From the NCBI GenBank assembly GCA_001414485.1, contig LLEY01000063.1:1-64000 (forward strand): a stretch of DNA of 64,000 nucleotides, read 5' to 3'. The translations under genes were made by a program, and so were the position numbers. The DNA comes from Calycina herbarum (lineage: Eukaryota; Ascomycota; Leotiomycetes; Helotiales; Pezizellaceae). Below the pieces are notes generated by a model. It did no database searches. It saw nothing but the letters and a program-made list of their open reading frames with translations, and was not told the origin of the DNA. Shown in pieces: positions 22,685 to 34,121 of this stretch. The stretch's first letter is position 1; every line of letters begins with the position of its first letter.

Positions 22685-23784
22685 GAGTATCTAGTAGGGG
22701 ACTGGATTAGCTGGGTGTTGGGGAGTTGAAGTTTATTTTCTGTGTTATTCTATGGCATTATTCTGGTATGCATTGCTCAACAATTATACAACTGACAAAT
22801 TTATTAAAGATCTAGCACTTGATTCGTCTGATCCGCTAAGTGACGTAAATGAAGCTATTTCTAAACCCCTCATTGTCACTTCTTTTGTCCACATTCTAAT
22901 TATCGCCATGAGATCCAACTCGGTAGCTCTCTTCCTCCTTCACGACTACGACTCCCAAGACCCTGCCCTTCACTTCTTATACCCTCTGTTCTACCTCCTA
23001 GGCGAGTTTCTCATTAGAGTCAGCTTGAAGTACTATAGCATATCGCCTCCGTAATATCGTCTTCTACGTACTCTCCCTTCCACTTCCAATTAGTCCGCCG
23101 TCTTGTTAGCAAACGAGAAATATCGGGCCACTAGCGACAAGCACAATAGTTCCCTAACCCCCCTCTTTCCCTGAACCTCCATCAGAGCCTCCCCTCCCTC
23201 CCCGCATGACTAATTTCTCATTGAGGGGAGGCTTGGGTTTTACATGAGGGAATGGAAACTGGAGTGACTATATATACCAGCGAAATAGAAATACATTATA
23301 CGTACTTCTATTGGCTTGCCTTTGTAGCAAATACTTCTTGTAGGTCCTCATTACTCGTTTGTGAGTTTCTATGTTGGAGAGTTGTTGGAATGACAAAGGA
23401 GAGTTGGGGTTGATAGGTGTCTTTGGCTTCAACGAACATCGCAAGAACCAACTTCAAAGAATGGCCTTGATAATCGAGGGATGTCATTGATGAAGAAAAA
23501 AATGATTTTAAATATCGCAACAAGTAAACTATCTCCCCAAATGAATTCATGTGCCACTCGGCGATGTACTATGAATAATGACAAGAATGAACAAGCACCA
23601 TTGTAAAAGGACTTGACTTGAAGCAAAACCCCACTTGGGTGCCATCGATTATTCCACATGACAACCCATTCACACCCAACAAGCAGCCGCATCCCAAATA
23701 TCGATATCAAGTCTGAATTAATGTGTGTCTCGAGTACAGCATACCCTCGTCAAACACCACAATTCCACTCCCTACCTCGAGTGT
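22685..23784. other. Intergenic, no supported gene
   Basis: Several unremarkable open frames of up to 100 codons exist on both strands, but none has a recognisable domain, splice pattern or paralog in the window. Confidence 0.45.
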
Positions 23785-24302
23785 TCAAAGTTTCAACTCC
23801 TTCCCCGCAGCCCTAGCAGCCCTCTCCCCATCAACCAACACACACCACCCCTCACTCCCATCCCCCCCATCCCCTCCAACACCCGCCTTAAACTCGCTCT
23901 GCGCATACTTCAAGATCTCATCATCAAAAGTCCCCGGCTGCAACCACACAGCCTGGATCCCCAACCTCTTCGCCTCTTCCAAGACCTTCTTCGTGACTTT
24001 CGGGGATGTGATGATGGAGACGCCTGTTTCCGTAGGATTGGGGAGGGCAGAGAGGTTGGGGAGGGTTGGGTAGGAGGAGTTTAGGGCTGTGATTTCGGAG
24101 GAGGAGGGGTTGATGGGGGTGACGGGGAGACCTTCGCGCAGGTACCAGGCGAATACTGAGGGGGATCTTAGTTCTGTGGGATAGGAAAGGAGGAGGAGGG
24201 GGAGAAAGTACTTTTGTGACCGAATTTGGAGGGGTCGGAGGAGGCTCCTACTACAGCGAAGTGCGAGGATGTGAAGAAGGTTTTTGCTGTGTCTGTGGCC
24301 AT
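23785..24302 (-). CDS. CoA-binding domain protein (YccU-like Rossmann fold)
   Basis: Two exons, 24212-24302 and 23785-24155, joined by a 56-nt intron (24156-24211, GTACTT...CTCAG). The product is 153 aa, about the family length. The fold is recognisable from HFAVVGASSDPSKFGHK at the N-terminus, IFAWYLREGLPVTPINP, TGVSIITSPK, and AVWLQPGTFDDEI near the C-terminal half. These are the hallmark segments of small stand-alone CoA-binding proteins related to the succinyl-CoA ligase N-terminal domain. An in-frame upstream ATG at 24329 would add nine residues. The role is unknown in most fungi; cytosolic by absence of a targeting signal. Confidence 0.85.
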
Positions 24303-24830
24303 TTTTGCTGTGAGTTTTGCTGTGAGCATGGAGGGGTTGGGTTAGTTATTTATGTACAAGTATGTCTTTTTTGACTTGGGGATTGCTGTTTTTGGCGGGG
24401 AAGTGCGTGATGGTGATTTGGAATTCTTTGGAGTTGTCGACCTTCCTCGAGAGCATCGCGTCATTGGGGGCGCCCTTGTCCGGGGAATTGACCGAGGCAT
24501 CTTCGATTTCCGACATCGCAAACTCCAAGTTGTTGGATTGGAAGAATTTGGTTTCATGAACGACCATACTCGAATAGAATCCTGTCCTGCTGACTTGATT
24601 CTCCCGAGAGACGGAATTCTTGATCCTCTTCACGATTTAAGAGGAGGGAGTTCCTTCTTCCAATTGCTCTACCATTTACTTGACTCCAACTAATGGACAG
24701 AGACAACTGACCAATTCAGAAGCAATCGCAACCACCAACTCTCTTCCAAATACACAAATACCCCCCCTCAGGTTCATGCCAATTAGGAAACTAGGATTCA
24801 AAACCCTGGCATTCGACAGAGCTTGTCGAA
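24303..24830. other. Divergent intergenic region, no supported gene
   Basis: Lies between the CoA-binding gene (minus) and the methyltransferase gene (plus). Overlapping open frames of about 95 and 113 codons exist on opposite strands, but neither shows a domain. Confidence 0.4.
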
Positions 24831-25768
24831 ATGGCAACATTCGCGTACCTCTCCCCTCTCCCACTCCATTACAACCCCTCTAACAAACCACAAGGAAAGC
24901 AGGCTTCAACGCCATATCCTACGCCGCCTTCCGCCCAACCTACCCCCCAAAAGTCTTTCAAACAGTCCTAACCTACCACCGCGGCCCCTCCTCCCTCCTC
25001 CTAGACCTAGGCTGCGGCCACGGCCTCATTTCCCGCGAACTCTCTCCCTCCTTCAAAACCGTGATCGCCACGGATCCCTCACCCTCTATGATTACACAAG
25101 CAAAAGCCTCTACCCCTTCCACCCTATCGAACATTTCCTTTCGTGAAGCGTCGGCTGAGGATCTATCTTTTATTGAAGATGGGAGCTTGGATATGGTGGT
25201 CGCCGGACAAGCAGCGCATTGGTTTGATTATAAAAAAGTATGGCCTGAACTATACAAGAAATTGAGGAAAGGGGGGACCGTGGCGTTTTGGGGGTATAAA
25301 GATAATTATTTCGTTGATTATCCTAGAGCCACCAAGGTTTTGGATGAATACTGCTACGGAGAGAAAACCATGGGTCATTTCTGGGAACAACCAGGACGGA
25401 ATATCCTGAGGGATAAATATTATGCTATCATTCCTCCTACAGAGGATTTCGAGGATGTAGAGAGAATTGAATATGAACCCAGTACGAGGGGGAGAGGAAG
25501 TGGAGAGGGAGAATTGTTGATGGAGAGACGGGGGACGCTGGGGCAGATGGAGGGGTATACGAGGACGTTTAGTGCGTATCATAATTGGAGGGCTGCGCAT
25601 CCTGGGGAGATGGCTAGGAAGGATGGGGGAGAGGGGGATATTGTTGATGAGATGTTTGAGAGGATGTTGGAGGTTGAGCCGGAGTGGAGGGAAAAGGGGG
25701 AAAATTGGAGGGACTTTGAGGTTGAGAATGAATGGGGGAGTGTTATTCTTTTGGCGAGGAAGAAGTGA
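24831..25768 (+). CDS. Class I SAM-dependent methyltransferase (Crg1-like)
   Basis: The first exon is a 14-nt microexon (24831-24844). A 50-nt intron follows (24845-24894), then exon 2 (24895-25768), giving 295 aa. The splice produces MATFAKAGFNAISYAAFRP, the N-terminus expected for this fungal family; without it the frame is lost. Motif I is LLLDLGCGHG, followed by VIATDPSPSMI (acidic end of strand 2), FREASAEDLSF, and DMVVAGQAAHWFD around motif IV, the AHWF signature of Crg1/trans-aconitate-like methyltransferases. The ending is WGSVILLARKK. Probably a cytosolic small-molecule methyltransferase; substrate unknown. Confidence 0.85.
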
Positions 25769-26945
25769 GATTTATGATACCGATAGAGGAAGCATATAGA
25801 CTTCTCTCACTCATATAATGAGATAGCACTTGAATATTTAGTGTAATCAAAAGGAGAGAAAACGAGGGTAGACGGAACTAGACCACTTGAAACCGACAAC
25901 ATAGAGAATCAATCAAGATTTGCAAAAATCGAAGTGATGAGAAGTGAGCAATGCATTACTCAAGTATCTCGCAAATATTGCTCTAGAGGCTTTGGAGAAC
26001 CAACCTCCATTGTGCTTCTCTTAAAATTCTTGAATCATCCTTTAAATTATTCCAGAGTTTTCTTCAATTGAAAGCGAAATAGGTGTTCGGGAAGGAATGC
26101 CTTCTCTTACTCCAGCCTTCGATGCAGCGATGCTTGAGAAGGCTGCCCCTCCATGAAGTCCAATCTCGTTTCGTTTTACAGACAAACCTCGGAAGGGGGC
26201 AATTGTGCTAAGAACAGGAAAGAGAAAAGAAAGAGAAAAGAAAGAGAAAAACAGTTGAATATACATAGATAGATAAATAATTCGATTCTTCTGACCAAGT
26301 AATTGTCGTGTTCAATGAGTCGTTGTCCCGCCCTAACGGTTGCCATGGGCGCTGAAATCGTCCATGCATAAGGCACACGGACCGTACTCCACCACTTACT
26401 TCCTTTTATCCTGCAGACGGTCCCTAAAATAAATAAATCCATCAACCTCTCTCAACACCATCCTCACAAATCCCCAACATCCAATTCTACCTCCTCCATA
26501 CAAATTAATCATGGTACGTTCTTCCCCAACTCACCTCTCGGTATTTCCATTGGGGCCGTACGCGCCACAGGATCAACTGCTTCGGAGCGAGATGCGCGCC
26601 ACAAACAAAAGGGTTGCGAGGAAGCTGCGAGCCAGCGTGTTGTTGGTGCGGCTTGTTTACCCTCCATGAGCGAGAAGCACTGCACTGCACCTGCCTTCTG
26701 CTGCTGCTGCATCGCATCCCTTTTTGGCCCCTCTATTTACGCATTACGTCTTGCCATTGCAACGTGCCTGTGTATCACTCCAAACGCATCCATTCACAAA
26801 CAAACACATTGAGCAATACTACTTTCTTGGTTACCCCCTTGCAAGAGAAACAGATCTTCGGAGCAGCATCAGCTTTGTTCTTTACCACACAACTACCTCT
26901 TTTCCTTTCCGTTTTGGCAGCATTTACGGCTCATAAACAAACATC
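25769..26945. other. Intergenic and 5' leader of the myosin light chain gene
   Basis: No gene is supported. A purine-rich GAAAAGAAAGAGAAAAG tract lies near 26222-26246. A long upstream leader with possible intron signals (ATGGTACG at 26511) precedes the light-chain ATG at 26946. A 258-codon open frame runs through the leader and into the coding region in another frame; it is a shadow. Confidence 0.4.
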
Positions 26946-27572
26946 ATGGCTTTATCCACTAATCCTCCTTACGATGCGCAGGCCTCTACAAATTACAAGG
27001 AAGCATTTGCTTTATTCGACAAGCGGGGAAATCAACGTGTGGCACTCGATAGCTTGGGAGATTTACTGCGAGCATGTGGTCAAAACCCAACCTTGTCCGA
27101 GATTCGAGATTTGGAGAAGAATGTTGGATCTGATTGTACGTTTCCCCTTTCCTCCACGACTTTTGATTCTATACTTTGCAAAGCCTGGGGATTTGGATGC
27201 TGACTATGATACCCGCAGTCGATTTCGAGACCTTCTCCAAGATCCTCAACCGACCTGGTGGTTTTCGCGAACCCGGCGAGCCAGAAGAATACTGCCGCGG
27301 TTTCCAAGTTTTCGACAAGGACATGACGGGCTTCATCGGTGTTGGACAATTAAGATATATTTTGACGAATTTGGGAGAGAAGATGAGTGACGAGGAGGTC
27401 GATGAGCTGTTGAAGGCTGTTGACACTAGTTCGGGAGAGATCAACTACACTGGTATGTTTACACCAACACACCCAGAATTGCGAGACCCGGATTTGGACA
27501 GAACTGGGGCATATTGGGACACCCGGCTAACATGTGAATCCAGAACTCGTACGAACAATCCTCGCAAACTAA
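26946..27572 (+). CDS. Myosin essential light chain (Cdc4-like EF-hand protein)
   Basis: Exons are 26946-27135, 27219-27452 and 27544-27572, giving 150 aa. The sequence is highly characteristic: YKEAFALFDKRG (degenerate EF-hand 1), DLLRACGQNPT, DFETFSKILNRPGGF, EEYCRGFQVFDKDMTGFI (EF-hand with DKDMTG), LGEKMSDEEVDELLKAVD, and the final LVRTILAN-stop in the 29-nt last exon. Introns of 83 and 91 nt have consensus ends. The protein is expected to bind IQ motifs of myosin II/V heavy chains and serve in the contractile actomyosin ring at septation. Several loops lack the full set of calcium-binding residues, as is usual for essential light chains. Start is the ATG after the ACAAACATC context. Confidence 0.9.
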
Positions 27573-27998
27573 ACACATCCAAACTCTCAAAACGGCAGAC
27601 TTGGTCGGAGCAGAACATACTTGGTGGTATGGCATTTCTACATTACATTCATGGCATGGATAGGGGGCTCACTTTCCGAGCTGGGGACGGCGTTTTACGT
27701 TGTATGAAATATTGATGGGTTCTTCTAAGAATGCTTTAGGGGAACTTGGCGTGAAATATTATGATGAATTGTCTTTTCTTTTCCTATTAGTACTGTGTAC
27801 GAGATTAAGTACATAGCTTAGGAAAACCAGTAATTTGCATCTTTTTGATGCATCTTCTAAACTTTTGGGGTATCTCTTTTTGCCGTGACGCCTTGGGTCC
27901 TTGATCTATTCAAATCCATAGCCAGGAATTTCTTTATCCTCAACAATACTCCTCCATTCAAGAAATTGTTCTTTCGGGGTATGTTTCTGTTGAACAAC
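27573..27998. other. Convergent 3' intergenic region
   Basis: Lies between the 3' ends of the myosin light chain gene and the STEEP1-like gene. Nothing else is seen. Confidence 0.5.
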
Positions 27999-28538
27999 TC
28001 ATTCAAAAACAGCAACCTCATTCTTCCCAATTTCTACATCTTCCTCCACTATCTTCCGTCCTTTCATCATGACCTCCGTACTCATCAACCCGCCATTAAG
28101 CACATAAAGTACCTTCCCCTTATATTCCCCCTCTCCCTCCTTTTCTTTCCCCTTCCCTCCATCAATGTCCATCTCCTCTCCCGCCCCGAGAGCATTCACA
28201 GTCGCAATCTCATAAGCCACTACCACCTTACACCTCGAACAGCGGTATAAAGTCCTCTTTTCGAACCCGTCTTCTCGTCGGATTAGAGTTGGCTTTTGGT
28301 CGTGGGTTAGGCCTAGGAGGATCGTGTAGCCTTCTGGTGGGAGATCTGAACTGGCTTCTGTTTCGGGGGAGAGTGAGGGAGATGGTGGGGAAGGGGGTAG
28401 AGGTAGGATTATTGCTGCGTCGAGACCGGAGGAGGTTGTGGAACGGCGGGGAAGGGAGGAGAGGGTGTGGGTTGTTGCTAGGAGGAGGGTTGTGCATATG
28501 CAGTGGTATGTTTGGATGGGGGGTGAGTGGGAGGTCAT
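27999..28538 (-). CDS. STEEP1/UPF0428-like protein
   Basis: A single-exon 179-aa protein. The N-terminus YHCICTTLLLATTHTLSSLP is the conserved start of the UPF0428 (CXorf56, STEEP1) family, with paired cysteines completed by YRCSRCK in the middle, a likely zinc site. The C-terminal part has VLYVLNGGLMSTEVMM. A Ser/Pro-rich insert and an acidic, glycine-rich linker (GAGEEMDIDGGKGKEKEGEG) separate the conserved blocks. Human STEEP1 acts in STING trafficking; the role in fungi, which lack that pathway, is unknown, so only the family assignment is made. Confidence 0.8.
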   Translation of the reverse strand: MTSHSPPIQTYHCICTTLLLATTHTLSSLPRRSTTSSGLDAAIILPLPPSPPSPSLSPETEASSDLPPEGYTILLGLTHDQKPTLIRREDGFEKRTLYRCSRCKVVVAYEIATVNALGAGEEMDIDGGKGKEKEGEGEYKGKVLYVLNGGLMSTEVMMKGRKIVEEDVEIGKNEVAVFE

Positions 28539-29152
28539 TTTGGAGGGGTTGTTTTGTTGACTTGGTTTGGTGTTGATGAGGAGTCTAGTCGGTGTTTGCG
28601 CTGGCTAGATCCGGGATTAAGGGTAGGAGGGACGAAAATTGAGGGATTACAAGTAGATTAGGTGTTGTGCTACCTGACTAGAGCATGCCCATTGATTTTT
28701 CGTACCTGAACTTCGGAATTGACCCCGGATTTTCGGGTGAACATCCCTGAAGTTCAGCACCCTTCCGAGAGTGAGGGTCTGGGTGACGAGGCCAGACTGC
28801 TACATCACAGCACTCACTCTCCCAATGCTTCACTGACAGCAAGTGAAACAGGAACCAACACCAACCTGCATACTCCTCCCGAACCCAGGCACCTCCGACA
28901 CGCTTCTCTTTCCTTTTCTTCACTCACTATATATATATCACGGGGCGGTAACCACTCGCCCAACCCCGCAACCTGGCTAAACTCCACTTCCCCAAACGGA
29001 TCGCTCTCCTAGCAATCCTCCTCTTCCTCTCCATCTCTGCCATTCTGGCTTCCACCCGTCTAGGTCCGCGACTGACCTCCCTCTTCCACCAAGTCCGCCC
29101 CTACATTTACACCCCCCAACCCTCCTCCCTCAGACCCATCATCACCTCCGGA
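28539..29152. other. Upstream region of the M3 peptidase gene
   Basis: No separate gene is supported. From about 28952 to 29152 the sequence is open in frame with the peptidase and would encode a hydrophobic segment (AILLFLSISAILA), but has no ATG. Confidence 0.45.
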
Positions 29153-31360
29153 ATGGCGCCCAAAATCTATCAGAAGCCTCCTCAGGCACCCCCGCTCTTC
29201 ACAGCGACAGCGACGAGTTTGGTCGAGGATGCGAAGAGTATCTGTGAGCGCACACGATTGTTGCTTGATAAGATCGTAGCGGATGTTACGCCGGAATCTG
29301 CGACTTTTGCGAATGTGGTGCTGCCGATTGCGGTGGATGAGAATCAGTCTGCGTTGCGGAGTCGGGTTATTGGGTTTTATCAGGCTGTTTCGGCGGATCA
29401 GGGGTTGAGGGATGCGAGTAGTAAGGCAGAGGAGATTATGGATGAGTTTAATATTGAAGCTAGTATGCGGGAGGATATCTACAAGTTGGTCGAGGCGGCA
29501 TATCAAAAGGGCGAGGAGCTTGATCCTGAGAGTAAGAGATTGTTGGAGCGGGAACGAAAGAGCTTTTTGAGAAACGGTCTGGGCATTCCGGCGGGCGAGA
29601 AGAGAGATCGGTTCAAGGAGATTAAGAAGAGACTGGCTATGATTCAGGTTCAGTTCTCGAAGAACTTGAATGAGGAGAATGGTGGCATTTGGTTTACGAA
29701 GGAGGAGTTGGAGGGGGTTCCGGATGATGTTCTTTCGGGATTGCAGAAGGGAGAGGGAGAGAATAAGGGGAAGTTGAAATTGAGTTTCAAGTACCCAGAC
29801 CTCTTCCCAACTCTCAAGTTTGCAGTCAACGCAGAGACGAGAAAGAAGGTCTTTATTGAGAATGAGAATAAGGTATGTCTCCCCTTTTACGTACAGGCTG
29901 GACTGTTACTAATATCCATTATAGTGCAACGACAATGCACCGATTTTCAAGGAGGCTATCGTCCTTCGAGATGAAGCTGCCAGACTCCTCGGATACAAAG
30001 ACCATGCTTCATTCAAATTAGAAGACAAGATGGCCAAGACCCCCGAAACTGTCAATGAGTTTTTGGACGACTTGAGAGTCCAATTGGCTCCCGGTGGAAA
30101 GAAGGAAATCGAACATTTGATGGAAATCAAGACCGAAGATTTAAAGTCCAGAGGAATCGAGGCAAGCAATGATGGAAACTATTACTTGTGGGATTCTCGA
30201 TTTTATGGCCGAATTATGGTTGAGAAGGAGTTCTCTGTTGATGAGCAGAAGATTGCGGAGTATTATCCTCTTCAACATACCATTGATGGTATGCTTAGTA
30301 TTTTTGAGGAGTTGTTTGGATTTGTCTTTATTGAGGTTTCGGGGGAGGATCGAGCAAAGATTTCAGGTATGTATCCCTCATTCCGCTGGCTGTCTTTTCA
30401 TATTAACGAATCGTAGAATCCGGCAAGGGACCTGAGATTGTTTGGCACGAGGATGTCAAGCTCTACAGTGTTTGGGATGATGAGGGAGAGGGAAGTGGCT
30501 TTGTTGGCTACCTTTACCTTGATCTTCATCCTCGTCCAGGAAAATACGGTCACGCTGCCAACTTCTCCCTTCAACCTGGTTTCCTCTTCGCAAATGGCAC
30601 TCGTCGGTACCCCGCTACAGCTTTGGTTTGCAACTTCTCCAAGCCAACGGCAGATAAACCATCACTACTCAAGCATGACGAAGTAGTTACCCTCTTCCAC
30701 GAATTGGGCCATGGTATCCACGATTTAGCTGGCAGAACAAAATACTCCCGTTTCCACGGTACATCCGTTGTCCGTGATTTTGTCGAAGCACCCAGTCAAA
30801 TGCTCGAGAATTGGTGCTGGACCGCATCCCAACTTAAGTCTTTGAGCCAGCATTATGTTACTAAGGAGCAAATCCCCGATGATCTGATTGAGAAGCAAAT
30901 CAGCACCAAACACGTCAATGACGCACTTTTCAACCTCCGTCAACTCCACTTCGGCATCTACGATATGACCATCCACACCCCCTCCTCCCACGCTGAAGCT
31001 CAAGCCTTCCACCTCTCAGAACTCTACAACGATCTCCGTGTTCAAATCTCGGGGATCAAAGGTCCTGAAGCTTTAGGTCTCAAGTCCGACTGGGGCAATG
31101 GCGAGGCTACTTTCGGTCATCTGATTGGAGGGTATGATGCTGGGTATTATGGGTATCTTAGCTCGCAGGTTTATAGTACGGATATGTTTTACTCTGTTTT
31201 TAAGCAGGATCCTATGAATGGGGTTGAGGGGCGACGGTATAGACATATGGTGTTGGAGAAAGGGGGAAGTCAGGAGGAGATGAAGACTTTGGAGGACTTT
31301 TTGGGCAGGAAACCTAGTACGGAGGCTTTTTATCGGGAGTTGGGGTTGAAGGCTAAATAG
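29153..31360 (+). CDS. Thimet oligopeptidase-like M3 zinc metallopeptidase
   Basis: Exons are 29153-29872, 29925-30366 and 30417-31360 (introns of 52 and 50 nt), giving 701 aa, the normal size for thimet oligopeptidase/neurolysin/saccharolysin. The zinc motif HELGH is at about residue 482, embedded in EVVTLFHELGHGIHDL. Other family blocks are FVGYLYLDLHPRPGKYGHAA, RFHGTSVVRDFVEAPSQMLE (third zinc ligand region), and the C-terminal YGYLSSQVYSTDMFYSVF. It cleaves short peptides and probably acts in peptide turnover in cytosol or mitochondria. The chosen ATG gives MAPKIYQKPPQAPPLF. An upstream in-frame hydrophobic stretch lacks an ATG, so a targeted isoform is only conceivable. Confidence 0.9.
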
Positions 31361-32423
31361 GGAGTGGTTGAGATACCCTTTACGTAGAGTGGGGGACAGA
31401 GCGGAGGGTGGTCATAGAGCTAGAGGTGGTTGGCTGGTTGGCTGGCTAGATGCATTGGCTTTGAAGTGAGCTTTATCAATCAGAAGCCTTACATATCTGA
31501 GGATTGGAATTTTTGAATGAAGGGGGGGTTTGAGAGTGTAAGTGCACTTCAAGATCGTGTGTGTTCTCTCTTTTCTTTTTCTCAAAAGTTTTTTTTTGAG
31601 AGCCACCCCTAGAGCGTTTGAAAGCACGTCTAGATTCCTTTTGTCTACTTTCGCAACTTCCATGAAGGGGGTGCTATGGTTTGCAGCACCTTTGGAATTT
31701 CATGGGCTCATGCTGTTGGTCATCCTCTTCTGCAAAGGTGTTAGTTAAATCAGCTGTGAATTGTTCAACGAGTTCTTTACCGAGGTATATACTACTGGAG
31801 TCTGGAGAATTTCAGTTACACGCATAGTATACGGGCTGACAAATATCTTCTCTTGTGCTTGAGTAGCTGGGTGCGTGGTAGGTTGTTGATGGGTTCCTCC
31901 TCATAAGTAACTGGTTGCTTACTTGTGGGCAACTAGTAGCTTACTGGTGGGTTACTTACTTGTAATTGATTGACGGCTTACCTACGAGTTACTCGTAGCT
32001 TACTTATAAGTAAGTCGTGGCTTACTCGCAGGTTACTTATGAATTACCGAATTTACGAAGAGCCTAATATCTATCCCCGCTTCCGCTGTATAATTTATCA
32101 TATATCTTCGTACTATGAGTTTATAAGAGTGTGAATTAGAGATTACCTGTCGGTATATTCAAGAGTGAATGGCACTTCACGTGACCTTCTCGCTTAAGGT
32201 CTATTTAAGTATTTCGCTTACACTTGTGGGGTTTTCTTTGTGGTTGGAATTGTTCTTAATATAATTGATTGTTTGAATTATGGGGTTAACAAAGAGAATA
32301 TGGGTTAATAAAGGATCCCGTAAAGGGGATGTAAGCTAACCAATGACTTTGATGCAATTTCTGTACCAAAGGCTTTGTATCTAGACACTCTAAGAGGAAC
32401 CAGGTCCGTCATCAGAGGCAATC
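31361..32423. other. Intergenic with degenerate TTACT-type repeats
   Basis: No gene is supported. The left part is a GGTTGGCTGGTTGGCTGGCTAG short repeat near 31425-31449. The right part holds the repeat at 31890-32050. Confidence 0.5.
31890..32050. repeat. Degenerate repeats of GCTTACT/GGTTACT words
   Basis: At least ten copies of words such as GCTTACTTG, GTTACTCGTAGCTTAC and GCTTACTCGCAGGTTACT follow one another without a strict period. They resemble the downstream degenerate part of the array near 500-560. Confidence 0.6.
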
Positions 32424-33218
32424 TCAGAGCCAGTCTTCATTCTCAGAATCATTGTCAGAAGCTGAGTCGGAATCAGGCCCAGAGCCGGAAGCGTCCTCTA
32501 CAGCTAAGCCACAGCAGTACTTGGTAGCAACCGCAAGCTTCTGGTTGGCTTGTACTGTATGCACGCATGCTACTCCGCCTCCCATGCAGTGGCAGTCGCA
32601 ATTGATATGCAACTTTTCCAAACTAGAGAGGTAAGACTTGACATTAGTAACTTCCTGAGACTTCTCTGAATATGACTCGTTATCTTTCCATGGAACAAGC
32701 CCAAAGAAGCGGTTTACGTTGCAATCCACCTCAAGGTTAGTCAGTTTCCGGGCTACCATCTCTGCTTTCTCAGAAAAGAGAAGACGGAACAATTGACGCA
32801 ACGGAGAGTCCGTTTCTTGGTTATTGTCAGGTAGATTTCCGAGAACCTCGTCGAAATCATGGTCAGATGAAATGCATGGTTTGTCTCTTGCAAGATCAAT
32901 CTCAATTTCCCACGGTGGCGGGTGCGAGTTCCCAGACCAGTCATCTGGCTCGGGCAAGTCAGATGAAAAGGGTCGGACGAACCGACTCCTCATGAATTCT
33001 CGGGATTCTCGATTAGCCTGAAAGAGAGTATCACGGAAGCTGTTTCGATCGCTTCCGTAAACTGCAATGTGACACCATGATCCCCAGTCATTGTTGAACT
33101 CAACATCAACGACACGACGAGGAGTAGTCTCGTAAGCAATTTGCCACACCCTGAGACGAGTCTCAGGTGGCAAGGCAGTGAAAAGAGTAAAACTAGTGTT
33201 GCTAGTGTTGCTAGACAT
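32424..33218 (-). CDS. 2EXR domain protein
   Basis: A single-exon 264-aa protein. The N-terminal FTLFTALPPETRLRVWQIA is the diagnostic start of the fungal 2EXR domain (F-x-x-F-x-x-LPxExRxxIW). The block ending QANRESREFMRSRF is the second conserved part, which usually ends with a CRESR-like motif. The remainder is acidic, with a cysteine/histidine-rich patch (CDCHCMGGGVACVH) and an Asp/Ser-rich tail. 2EXR proteins are abundant in Leotiomycetes and their function is not known. The ATG at 33218 fits the domain start. Confidence 0.8.
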   Translation of the reverse strand: MSSNTSNTSFTLFTALPPETRLRVWQIAYETTPRRVVDVEFNNDWGSWCHIAVYGSDRNSFRDTLFQANRESREFMRSRFVRPFSSDLPEPDDWSGNSHPPPWEIEIDLARDKPCISSDHDFDEVLGNLPDNNQETDSPLRQLFRLLFSEKAEMVARKLTNLEVDCNVNRFFGLVPWKDNESYSEKSQEVTNVKSYLSSLEKLHINCDCHCMGGGVACVHTVQANQKLAVATKYCCGLAVEDASGSGPDSDSASDNDSENEDWL

Positions 33219-33764
33219 GATTTAAAGTGTAAGATAGGATTGAGAGATAAGTGATGTGAAAGTAAAAAGTAAGCCAGGAAATTACAGTAAATTTGACTTG
33301 CATCCTTTTTTTTGTTCAAATTTGTTTTATTACTGAAGGGAGGAAATTAGAATATAAACAATGTATGAAATAATCAAGCGAGAATGGACATGAACAGTAC
33401 ATTGATATGAATACACTTCCTCTATTCTTATTGATTGTCGTCAAGTACCAAATCGAAGTTACTGTCTAAACAAGCACCAACTTAAGGGCTGATAACGAAC
33501 ACTTAGACCGTTGTTTGCTACTAGTCTTGCAGGTTGGTGAGTATGATTGTTTGAGTGGAAAATGAGGGTCATGTTTTGGGGCGAGGCTTGGGCCAAGCTC
33601 GCTTAGCTCTTCGATTGAGTGTACTTGAATTCAGGTCCTAGAAGCTTGGATTTTTGTTTATTTTTTATTTAAAGGGAGTGAGTCTTACTAAGCCAAGCTG
33701 TACTTGTCTACTAATGCGCCCACCTTCTCAAAAGTAAAAGTCTCACTTGTAAACACTAGCCCGG
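33219..33764. other. Intergenic, no gene seen
   Basis: Searched for downstream exons of the truncated oxygenase at 33771-34001 on the minus strand; none with the conserved catalytic motifs was found. Confidence 0.5.
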
Positions 33765-33770
33765 CTATAC

Positions 33771-34001
33771 CTTTGACTTGTTAAGTTTCATCTTGTCCAC
33801 CTTGTCAAGGGCAAAAAACTCTTTGGACGCTTTGAACATGTCCTTTTGGAGACTGAGAGGGATGTCATGGTTAATGATTTGGAAGAAGCCTTGGGTAGTG
33901 CAAGCTTCTCGAATCTGAGCTGTGCAATGCTTCATCCGTTGCTCATCGCCTGACAGGAAGTCGGAGAAGTCAATGACGGGTGGAGTCTTATTGGAAGGCA
34001 T
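33771..34001 (-). pseudogene. N-terminal fragment of a 2OG-Fe(II) oxygenase (DIOX_N)
   Basis: The frame MPSNKTPPVIDFSDFLSGDE continues through IREACTTQGFFQIINHDIP and FKASKEFFALD to KMKLNKSK. It then reaches a possible donor GTATAG, where the frame stops. This is the first about 77 residues of an isopenicillin N synthase-like dioxygenase (non-haem dioxygenase N-terminal domain). The catalytic double-stranded beta-helix with its HxD...H motif should follow, but the next 500 bases on the minus strand contain nothing like it. The gene thus appears cut off at its first intron. It sits next to a long AT-rich island, which suggests loss by rearrangement or decay. Confidence 0.65.
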
Positions 34002-34121
34002 GATACGACTTGGAAGAATGGTTGGTGTTGGGTTTTGATGCTGTTTGGTTGTGTCTTTGAAGAAATGCTTGTTGAGACTGTTGATTTTTGATTGAGTGCC
34101 TCCATGGCTTCTTAAATACAT

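Noticed and set aside
22752..23054. 100-codon hydrophobic frame
   Set aside because: No domain, no neighbouring exon support; composition is compatible with chance in an AT-rich interval.
26614..27390. Plus-strand 258-codon frame
   Set aside because: It runs through the leader, first exon and first intron of the myosin light chain in another frame; the light-chain reading is far better supported.
28719..29012. 97-codon frame upstream of the M3 peptidase as a first exon
   Set aside because: A phase-compatible intron exists, but the frame has no ATG, so it cannot be accepted as the gene start.
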